Shown here one piece after another: positions 1-5,077 of a stretch of DNA of 5,077 nucleotides. Position 1 is the stretch's first letter. Every line of letters starts with the position of its first letter. The translations under genes were made by a program, and so were the position numbers. The notes under the pieces are model-generated. The model did no database searches. It worked only from the letters and a program-made list of their open reading frames with translations, and was not told the DNA's origin. Origin of the DNA: Pseudomonadota bacterium (GTDB lineage: Bacteria > Desulfobacterota > Desulfobulbia > Desulfobulbales > Desulfobulbaceae); the NCBI GenBank assembly GCA_009778235.1, contig WRKE01000142.1:1-5077 (forward strand), written 5' to 3'.

Positions 1-232
1 GAATTTCCCGGTAGCGCTTGGAGTAGACCACTTTTTGCTTTTCCAAATCTTCGATCTCCTCGCGGCTGAGATGAATCAGGCCGCAGGCCGGGCAACTGAG
101 GTCCATATCGTCATGGGCGGCCCGCTGCTTCAACTCGTCGACAGTCATGTGGCCGACAAAGCCGCAGGCACACCCCGGCGCTTCCACCCGGACCAAGGTT
201 TTATTTTTTCGCTCTTTTTGCTCACTGAACAC
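1..232 (-). CDS. Small Cys-rich (zinc-ribbon-like) protein, partial at window edge
   Basis: The first 77 codons of a minus-strand gene that continues past position 1. I do not recognise the family. The start is GTG at 232-230, chosen because a GTGAGG box (245-240) sits 7 nt upstream; it is 30 nt after the mvhA stop, so the gene probably shares the operon. The N-terminus is short, basic and lysine-rich. Then come a CAC motif (C21, C23) after the strand-like LVRVEAPG, a GHMTVDEL segment, and a CPAC motif (C47, C50), followed by a charged probable helix (SREEIEDLEKQK). One CxC plus one CxxC pair 24 residues apart would suit one Zn or Fe-S site. No signal peptide or membrane segment is visible. 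By position it could be an accessory or maturation factor, or a small electron-transfer subunit of the hydrogenase; that is inference. The first 13 codons are much more A-rich than the neighbouring genes. Confidence 0.75.
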   Translation of the reverse strand, partial: MFSEQKERKNKTLVRVEAPGCACGFVGHMTVDELKQRAAHDDMDLSCPACGLIHLSREEIEDLEKQKVVYSKRYREI

Positions 233-239
233 AAAAAAA

Positions 240-245
240 CCTCAC
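240..245 (-). promoter_or_regulatory. Ribosome binding site fixing a GTG start
   Basis: GTGAGG on the minus strand lies 7 nt (a run of seven T) before GTG 232-230. The ATG codons inside the gene fall after the conserved-looking CAC motif, so this site supports the upstream GTG as the start. Confidence 0.6.
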
Positions 246-262
246 TTAAAAGGCAACAAAGA

Positions 263-1708
263 TCATGGGGCCAGGGTGCGCAACACTGCGCCGCGATGAT
301 CAATCAGGGTGACAGTCAATGGCAGCCCGCCATCCAGGCGGTGCGTGGCGCAGGAAATTCAGGGGTCATAGGCGCGCACCGCCATTTCGATCCGGTTAAG
401 GAGAGAGGCATCGACCTGGCCCTTGGCGATAAGGGTGGTGGCGGCCTGGCGGACGCTCATGTTCATCGGCGCGATATTGTGTGTGGTCCCCACAATCAGC
501 TTGGCGCGGACAATGCAACCGTTATCGTCGGTGGTGAAGTCGTGGATCAGGGTGCCACGCGGGGCCTCGACCTGGCCCACCCCTCTTCCGGCCCGCGGTT
601 CAGCCGGGCTACAGACCATTGGCTCGGTGATCCGTTTATCGGCCAGCAACTCCAGTACCCGCTCGCAAACATAGACCAGTTCGATCAGCCGGGCCCAGTG
701 GGCCAGCAGCATCCCGTGGGCCGGACGGCCGAACCGGGCGCGGAACGCCTCCAGCTCGGCCTGGGCCAGGGGGGTGGCGATGCGGTCGCAGACGTTGATC
801 CGGGCCAGGGTGTTGACCTGGTAGACCCCACGGGGCGCCTCAATATCCAGAGAAAACCCTTCATCCCAGGTGCGGGCATAGACCATCTTGGCCGTTGACC
901 ACGGCTCGGCCCGCTCGGCCAGATACCCGTCATAGTCGGCCGCCGCGAAATCACTCACGCTACCGTCGGGCCGCATCAGCCGCAATCGGCCCTCGAAAAG
1001 GCGCAAGTTCCCAAGCCCATCGATTGTGCCAAGAAAACCGGTGGTGATTGCGCCCAAGGCCGCCTCCTCGTCGGCAAAACGAATAAAAATCTTTTGCTTG
1101 GCATGATCCAGGGCCCGACAGGCAAAATCGAGCAGAATCCGGCCATCAGCCAGCATGTGGGGCAGTTCCCGTTCAGCCAAGGGTTTGGCAAAACCGCCGA
1201 CCACCGCAGCCACCGGATGGGTGGCCTTGCCGGCAATCCGAGCAAGCATCGCCAGGCTCAACTGCCGCATCCGCACCACCTCGGCGGCCAGTTCCGGCTC
1301 GCGCTGCACCAGCCCCATGATGTTGCGTACCGAATAGTCGCTGTTGGGTCCGAAAATGAAATCCGGGGCGGCGAGAAAGAAAAAATGAAGAATTTTATCG
1401 TGAATATGCGCTAGTAAATGGCACAGTTCACGCAAAAGATGACCAGTGGGAGGCGGCACAACCCCAAAACAGCCATCAATGGCCTTGGCCGCGGCCAAAT
1501 GGTGCATCCAAGGGCAAATGCCGCAGATCCGGCTGACAATCCGCGGGATCTCCTCGGCCGGCCGGCCGATGACAAATTGTTCAAAGCCGCGCAGGGCGTC
1601 GATCAGCAGCCGGGTATCGGCCACCTGGCCGGCCTCGTCGAGCTGGATGTCGATCCGGGCCTGGCCTTCGATCCGGGTTACGGGATGAATGCTGATCATC
1701 TGGGGCAT
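263..1708 (-). CDS. mvhA: [NiFeSe] hydrogenase large subunit, MvhA/VhuA type, selenoprotein read through TGA at 359-361
   Basis: Catalytic subunit of a cytoplasmic group 3c-type hydrogenase; it splits H2 at the bimetallic site and passes electrons to MvhG. The N-terminus has the family signature PVTRIEGQ (residues 10-16). The first metal-binding motif is RICGIC at 60-65 (C62, C65), with H69 and H70 following. The conserved C-terminal region EAPRGTLIHDF is at 381-391 and TTHNIAPMNMS at 408-418. The frame then reads A-Y-D-P, TGA, I-S-C-A-T-H. The TGA replaces the first Cys of DPCxxCxxH, a terminal Ni ligand in [NiFe] hydrogenases, so I call it Sec450; C453 is the partner ligand. After H456 a 25-residue tail runs to TGA 263-265; many family members lose such a tail during maturation. 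Length 481 is normal for the family, whereas stopping at 359 would leave 449 residues without half the metal site. The start ATG 1708 has AGAGGA 8 nt upstream; ATG 1699 (MISIHPV) is the alternative. Confidence 0.9.
322..344 (-). promoter_or_regulatory. Putative bacterial SECIS hairpin for Sec insertion in mvhA
   Basis: On the mRNA the hairpin begins 14 nt after the UGA. A 5-bp perfect stem CCGCC/GGCGG (341-337 with 331-327) closes a 5-nt apical loop UGGAU (336-332). Below it GCA (344-342) pairs with UGC (324-322), leaving a 2-nt bulge GC on the 3' side. The loop starts 23 nt after the UGA and has G among its first two bases. Both traits match the general description of bacterial SECIS elements, which sit inside the coding sequence and bind SelB. 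The structure was folded by eye, and GC-rich coding DNA forms such stems fairly often, so alone it is moderate evidence. Together with the position of the UGA it is persuasive. Confidence 0.65.
359..361 (-). other. Selenocysteine codon (TGA recoded as Sec450 of MvhA)
   Basis: TGA in frame between GAC-CCC (Asp-Pro) and ATT-TCC-TGC (Ile-Ser-Cys), at the place of the first Cys of DPCxxCxxH. The same residue is Sec in [NiFeSe] hydrogenases of Desulfovibrio and in the Vhu/Fru enzymes of methanococci, where selenium is a terminal ligand to nickel. A nonsense mutation or base error from TGC or TGT is the alternative. Confidence 0.87.
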
Positions 1709-1875
1709 GGGTTTATTCCTCTGTGGGCGAATCGATGCAATCCATGAGACCAGAACCCCGTCATGCGCGAGATGAAGGCCTTTTCCAGGCGGGTAAACGC
1801 GGCCATCGTCGGTCCTGGTCGCATCGCCAAGGTGCGCAAGCAACTTGGTACATGGGCTTTGTTCTGAGCGGCCAT
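1696..1875 (-). CDS. Possible 59-aa ORF filling the mvhG–mvhA gap (doubtful)
   Basis: The gap between mvhG and mvhA is 178 nt, unlike the overlapping junctions upstream. One minus-strand frame stays open across it: ATG 1875-1873, with AGGTGG 5 nt upstream placed directly after the mvhG stop, to TGA 1698-1696. That TGA forms an ATGA overlap with the second mvhA ATG (1699-1697), the arrangement seen at the other two junctions. The product would be basic, with a possible amphipathic helix around MAAFTRLEKAFISRMTG. I recognise no family or motif. The last residues merely translate the mvhA ribosome binding site, which is against a conserved protein. The mvhA frame is also open across part of this gap (to a start at 1843), so openness is weak evidence. 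It may be a non-coding leader or decayed sequence. Confidence 0.25.
   Translation of the reverse strand: MAAQNKAHVPSCLRTLAMRPGPTMAAFTRLEKAFISRMTGFWSHGLHRFAHRGINPCPR
1717..1722 (-). promoter_or_regulatory. Ribosome binding site deciding the mvhA start
   Basis: AGAGGA on the minus strand lies 8 nt before ATG 1708-1706. The ORF could be extended to a start at 1843, but those 45 residues lie outside the family N-terminus. The next ATG (1699) sits 17 nt from the box, which is too far for good initiation. Confidence 0.65.
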
Positions 1876-1886
1876 GCCAACCACCT

Positions 1887-2813
1887 TCAGCCGTTCGGTC
1901 TGAGCTGGCCGTGTGCCCCGCTAAACTTCAGCAGGGAACATTTATCGACAATGGCACGGTGATCAATGCCCCTGCTGACCAGGATATTGAGCAGGTCGAG
2001 CAAGGGGTTACCCTGGCGTCGAACCGGGCCGTAACAACCATGGCAGGGGACCCGTGCGTCGATGCACAGCGGCATTTCCCGGCCGCCGCAACCGCCGGCG
2101 GTCACCGGCCCCATACACAAAAAACCCTGTTCGAGCAGGCAACGCATCGGGGCATCCGGCTCTTGAGGATCAAAATCAGCATTGCCCAGAAACCGCCGCA
2201 CACTCGTCAAACCAGTTCCGGTTCGGACCGTGGGGCAGTGTTCGCACACGCTTTTTTCGGCCAACTGCGGCTGTTGCCCGGCCGCCAGGGCAGCCACCAC
2301 CTCGACAATGGTTTCCGGTCGTGGCGGGCAGCCGGGCAGGAACACATCAACCGCCACCAGCTCGTCAAGCCCACAGACCCGGTCCAACCAATCCTTGGGT
2401 TCGAACTCACCTGAACATGGGCGTTCATCCTCCGGAAAAACCGTGCGCCATGTCTGTTTGGCGGTCCATTGATTGCGCAGGGCCGGAATCCCGCCGTGGC
2501 CGGCGCAGGTGCCGCAGGCAACCAGGATTTGACATCGTTCACGCATGGTCCGCAGCACTTCCACCTGGTCCTTGCTGGCCACCCCGCCCGACACCAGGCC
2601 GATCTCGGCCCGGGGCAGCTCAAATTTTTCCCTTTTTGTCTCTGAGCCGCCAGGACATTGGTATTTGTGGTCCATGAGCAGCGGGAAATGGACAATGTCC
2701 ACCTGTTCCAGCAGGCCGAGAAAAAGTTCACCACTGTTGAGCAGCGCCATTTCGCAGCCGGAACAGGCATGCAGCCATTCGCAACACAGCCGGGGACGTG
2801 CCGCGCCACTCAT
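1887..2813 (-). CDS. mvhG: [NiFe] hydrogenase small (electron-transfer) subunit, MvhG type
   Basis: A 308-residue iron-sulfur subunit that pairs with MvhA and carries electrons from the metal site towards MvhD. It shows the small-subunit pattern: CSGC at 17-20, GTCAGHGG at 101-108 (C103) and PGCPPRPE at 160-167 (C162), which together can bind the proximal [4Fe-4S] cluster. The C-terminal half holds CEHC (190-193), C225, C233, C242, C250 and CHGC (257-260), with the Mvh-type phrase CLLEQGFLCMGPVTAGGCG, enough ligands for two more clusters. There is no Tat signal, so it is cytoplasmic, as expected for this group. The start ATG overlaps the mvhD stop as ATGA, with GGAGG (2825-2821) 7 nt upstream. 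The last 40 residues, ending in a FSGAHGQLRP-like segment, are more variable. It belongs to the family annotated as NADH:ubiquinone oxidoreductase 20 kDa subunit-like, which is why automatic names may mislead. Confidence 0.92.
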   Translation of the reverse strand: MSGAARPRLCCEWLHACSGCEMALLNSGELFLGLLEQVDIVHFPLLMDHKYQCPGGSETKREKFELPRAEIGLVSGGVASKDQVEVLRTMRERCQILVACGTCAGHGGIPALRNQWTAKQTWRTVFPEDERPCSGEFEPKDWLDRVCGLDELVAVDVFLPGCPPRPETIVEVVAALAAGQQPQLAEKSVCEHCPTVRTGTGLTSVRRFLGNADFDPQEPDAPMRCLLEQGFLCMGPVTAGGCGGREMPLCIDARVPCHGCYGPVRRQGNPLLDLLNILVSRGIDHRAIVDKCSLLKFSGAHGQLRPNG

Positions 2814-3238
2814 TGCCCGGCCTCCGTGACCCCATTGTCAGCCGCCCGTCCTATGCCCAGCCGTTCACTCATTGCCCGGAAGGCCGCGACCAGTCGTTCC
2901 GGTTCAGACGATGACACCCAGACCAACTGGAACCGCTCGACGGCAATGCCCAGGTCTTCCAAGGTGTCACTGATGATTTCAGCCCTGGCCAGGGCCATCT
3001 CACTGCCCTTGAGGTAATGACATTCACCCAGGTGGCAGCCGACGACAAGCACCCCATCCGCCCCCTTGTTCAGGGTTTGGAGCACCAGTTCCGGATGAAC
3101 CATGCCTGAGCACATCACCCGGATGATCCGGATCGAGCCGGGATATTGCAGACGGGAAATCCCGGCCAGGTCGGCGGCGGCATAGGAGCACCAGTTGCAG
3201 CAAAAGGCGATGATGATCGGTTTCGATTTCTGGCTCAT
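2810..3238 (-). CDS. mvhD: MvhD-type hydrogenase iron-sulfur (delta) subunit
   Basis: A 142-residue protein that links the hydrogenase to HdrA. In the characterised methanogen complex MvhD carries a [2Fe-2S] cluster. The family signature is complete: FCCNWCSYAAADLAG (C13, C14, C17), RVMCSGMV (C43) and GCHLGECHY (C68, C73), with the WVSSSEPERL segment near the C-terminus. All key positions are Cys, although some relatives have Sec in this subunit. I chose ATG 3238 over ATG 3244: GGAGG (3250-3246) is 7 nt from the former but touches the latter, and ATG 3238 overlaps the hdrA stop as ATGA. Its own stop overlaps mvhG the same way. No fusion to HdrA or to other domains is seen on this side. Confidence 0.93.
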   Translation of the reverse strand: MSQKSKPIIIAFCCNWCSYAAADLAGISRLQYPGSIRIIRVMCSGMVHPELVLQTLNKGADGVLVVGCHLGECHYLKGSEMALARAEIISDTLEDLGIAVERFQLVWVSSSEPERLVAAFRAMSERLGIGRAADNGVTEAGQ

Positions 3239-5077
3239 GACCATTCCTCCCCCGAGACTGTAGCCTCCAGAGCCGCATCGATCTGAGCCTCGAGCTGGGC
3301 CGTGGTGAACCCGGCCACGTCAATCCCCCGCTTGGGACAGGTGCCCTGACAAATCCCACAACCCTTGCAGAGAATACGGTCCACGGTCACGGTCTTGCGC
3401 GCCACCCCCTCCGCATCCCGGTATTCCGCCAGCTTGATCGCCTGGTAGGGACAGACCTCCAGGCACATCGCGCAGTCGTCGCACCGGTCCGGATCGACCA
3501 GAGCGATGTTGGGGTCCAGGGCGATTTCCTGACGCGACAAGAGCCGTCCTGCCTTGGCCGCGGCGGCCAGGGCCTGGGAAATCGACTCTTCCAGCGGCTT
3601 AGGATAGTGGGCCAGTCCGGCGACGAACACCCCGTCGACATGGAATTCCACTGGCCTCAGCTTGGCGTGGGCCTCCTCGAAAAAGCCGTCCCGATTGAGC
3701 GGCAGCTTGAACATGGTGGACAGGTGGACAGCATCGGGGTTGGCCAGGATGGCAGCGGCGAGAATGACCATGTCGGCCCGGATCTCCAAGGGCCGGTGGA
3801 GCACATGATCCCACACCTCAACTAAAACACTGTTCTCCGATTTTCTGATCCGGGGCGGGCCGTGTTGCTCGTAATTGATGAACACTATTCCCATTTCCCT
3901 GGCCTGATTGTAGATCCGCTCCCGCTGGCCATAGGTGCGGATATCCCGATAGAGGATGTAGATCTGGCGGTCCGGCTCCTCCTTCTTCAGCTTGATGGCG
4001 CTTTGGATCGAATGGGTACAGCAGGATTTCGAGCAATAGGCCCGCTGCTGGTTGCGCGAACCAACGCACTGGATAAATACGAAAGACTTGCCATTGGCCA
4101 CCCTGGTCTCGTTGTGCATGTGGAGCTTGTCGAACTCGATCGAGGCCACCACCTTGGGGATCTTGCCATACTCGAATTCTTCGGGGATGTAGCGTTTGGC
4201 ACCGGTGGCGATGATCACCACCCCATGGTCGATGGTCCGCTTGCGACTGGTGCCTATGCGGATTTGGCTTGTAAAATTACCTACGTAGCCGCTTACCCCG
4301 GTGACAGTGCTGGTGTAGCACACCTCGATCAGAGGATGCTGCTGGACCGCCTCCTTAAGCTCCTTGAGATAATTGGGCACGTGCTCGCCGCTCCAGGTCT
4401 GATAGAGGTGCAGGGCATTGCCTCCGAGCTGATGCGTCCTTTCGATCAGATAGGCCCGATACCCCTGCTCGGCCAGATTGAGGGCCGCGGTCATTCCCGC
4501 CACCCCGCCGCCAATAACCAGTACCGAAGGGGCAACGGTGATGCGCAGCGGCTTGCGGGCCGTTTGGCCGCTCACCTTGGCCACCGCCATGCGGACCAGG
4601 TCCTTGGCCTTGGCCGTGGCGATCTCCGGCTCATGGCTGTGGACCCAGGCGTTCTGGTTGCGGATATTAGCCATTTCGATCAGGTATTCGTTGATCCCGG
4701 CGGATTTGAGGGTCTTGCGGAACAGGGGCTCGTGGGTCTTGGGGGTGCAAGCGGCGACCACGATCCGGTTGAGCCGTTTTTCCCGGATCTGCTGGATCAT
4801 CAGGTCCTGGGTGTCCTGGGAGCAGGTGAAGAGATTGCGGGTCACATGGGCCACCTGGGGCAGGGTCGCGGCATAGGCGGCCACCTCCTCGACCTCGACC
4901 ACCCCGGCGATGTTGGTGCCGCAGTGGCAGACAAACACCCCGATGCGTGGCTCCTGGCAACTGACATCCTGCTCCGGAGGTGGCGGCAGGCGCCTGGTCA
5001 GGGTGTGGCGGACCGGATTGAGCAGGGCGGCAACGCAGGCCGCGGCCGCCGAGCCGCCGATCACCGACTGGGGGATA
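3235..5077 (-). CDS. hdrA: HdrA-like FAD/iron-sulfur subunit, 3' part (continues beyond window)
   Basis: Flavoprotein of the heterodisulfide-reductase type and likely electron-bifurcating centre for the hydrogenase. Residues are counted from GTG 5064. Domains in order: an N-terminal HdrA domain starting RIGVFVCHCGTNI (40-52), with C46, C48, C81 and C106 as candidate cluster ligands and ACTPKTHEPLF; an FAD-binding Rossmann fold VIGGGVAG (183-190) with acidic E208 after the second strand; IQCVGSR (331-337) and YCSKSCC (343-349); a second FAD contact near DGVFVAGLAHYPKP (477-490); and two C-terminal CxxCxxCxxxCP motifs (528-539, 566-577) for two [4Fe-4S] clusters. The ferredoxin insert found in canonical HdrA after the first Rossmann motif is absent. 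The frame is open to 5077 with no ribosome binding site before GTG 5064, so that is not the start. The upstream residues IPQSVIGGSAAAACVAALL resemble the end of another HdrA FAD domain, suggesting a fused double HdrA. Confidence 0.92.
   Translation of the reverse strand, partial: IPQSVIGGSAAAACVAALLNPVRHTLTRRLPPPPEQDVSCQEPRIGVFVCHCGTNIAGVVEVEEVAAYAATLPQVAHVTRNLFTCSQDTQDLMIQQIREKRLNRIVVAACTPKTHEPLFRKTLKSAGINEYLIEMANIRNQNAWVHSHEPEIATAKAKDLVRMAVAKVSGQTARKPLRITVAPSVLVIGGGVAGMTAALNLAEQGYRAYLIERTHQLGGNALHLYQTWSGEHVPNYLKELKEAVQQHPLIEVCYTSTVTGVSGYVGNFTSQIRIGTSRKRTIDHGVVIIATGAKRYIPEEFEYGKIPKVVASIEFDKLHMHNETRVANGKSFVFIQCVGSRNQQRAYCSKSCCTHSIQSAIKLKKEEPDRQIYILYRDIRTYGQRERIYNQAREMGIVFINYEQHGPPRIRKSENSVLVEVWDHVLHRPLEIRADMVILAAAILANPDAVHLSTMFKLPLNRDGFFEEAHAKLRPVEFHVDGVFVAGLAHYPKPLEESISQALAAAAKAGRLLSRQEIALDPNIALVDPDRCDDCAMCLEVCPYQAIKLAEYRDAEGVARKTVTVDRILCKGCGICQGTCPKRGIDVAGFTTAQLEAQIDAALEATVSGEEWS
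3246..3250 (-). promoter_or_regulatory. Ribosome binding site deciding the mvhD start, inside hdrA
   Basis: GGAGG, encoded by the last codons of hdrA, lies 7 nt from ATG 3238-3236 and only 1 nt from ATG 3244-3242. Normal spacing and the ATGA overlap with the hdrA stop favour 3238. Confidence 0.7.

Noticed and set aside
233..262. T-rich run after mvhA as an intrinsic terminator.
   Set aside because: No GC-rich hairpin precedes the seven T on the coding strand; the run is the spacer between a ribosome binding site and the next start codon.
35..898. A 287-codon plus-strand ORF.
   Set aside because: It lies antisense to mvhA and the downstream gene, shows no family motif, and its openness follows from the GC-rich codon pattern of the opposite strand.
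1554..1568. Tandem GGCC repeat as a regulatory palindrome or repeat element.
   Set aside because: It encodes the conserved IGRPAEE segment of the large subunit with favoured GC-rich codons; a single short occurrence.
263..1708. mvhA as a pseudogene with a premature stop.
   Set aside because: Every other part of the gene and operon is intact, the motif continues in frame after the TGA, and the stop sits exactly at a known Sec site with a hairpin behind it. Not fully excluded without the selenium machinery.
359..1843. A 494-residue hydrogenase ORF ending at 359 and starting at 1843.
   Set aside because: It omits half the metal motif at its end and adds 45 non-family residues at its start. The TGA is better read as Sec and the start as ATG 1708 with its ribosome binding site.
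1815..1860. CCAAG/CTTGG inverted repeat in the mvhG–mvhA gap as a regulatory hairpin.
   Set aside because: Only 5 bp with a 12-nt loop, expected by chance in this length; no T-run and no second copy.
1845..2677. Long plus-strand ORFs opposite mvhG.
   Set aside because: Low-complexity Arg/Pro/Ser-rich translations, typical antisense shadows of a real GC-rich gene.
5062..5064. GTG as the hdrA start.
   Set aside because: No Shine-Dalgarno sequence in the bases before it, and the frame stays open to the window end with FAD-domain-like residues.

Overview
The window is one minus-strand operon, read from position 5077 down to position 1. The gene order is hdrA (3' part) – mvhD – mvhG – mvhA – a small cysteine-rich gene cut by the window edge. 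It encodes a cytoplasmic group 3c-type [NiFe] hydrogenase (MvhADG) with an HdrA-type flavoprotein, the pairing used for flavin-based electron bifurcation. No plus-strand gene is convincing, and I see no tRNA, rRNA, CRISPR array or mobile element. GC-rich coding sequence, bacterial Shine-Dalgarno sites and the Mvh/Hdr gene set suggest an anaerobic bacterium, most likely a sulfate reducer or syntroph of the Desulfobacterota. That placement rests on recall of family sequences, not on a search.

The main result is that mvhA appears to be a selenoprotein gene that plain ORF calling truncates. The frame meets TGA at 359-361, exactly where the first cysteine of the C-terminal nickel-binding motif DPCxxCxxH belongs. 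Beyond it the frame continues as I-S-C-A-T-H and 25 more residues to a second TGA at 263-265. Read through, the motif is DP-Sec-ISCATH, the same Cys-to-Sec swap known in [NiFeSe] hydrogenases. A hairpin with the geometry of a bacterial SECIS element starts 14 nt after the TGA. The full gene is therefore 263..1708, 481 residues with Sec at 450.

Layout: 3235-5077 hdrA, open at the window edge; the residues at the edge look like the end of another HdrA-type FAD domain, so this may be the C-terminal half of a large fused HdrA. 2810-3238 mvhD. 1887-2813 mvhG. 1709-1886 a gap that may hold a 59-codon ORF. 263-1708 mvhA. 1-232 the start of a small protein with CxC and CxxC motifs. The hdrA/mvhD and mvhD/mvhG junctions are 4-nt ATGA overlaps with a GGAGG box 7 nt upstream, so translation is probably coupled.

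Proposed working: MvhA oxidises H2 at a Ni-Fe-Se site, MvhG passes electrons along iron-sulfur clusters, the MvhD [2Fe-2S] protein hands them to HdrA, and the HdrA FAD can split them between a high- and a low-potential acceptor. HdrB and HdrC are not in this window, so the acceptors are unknown. The operon promoter lies beyond 5077.
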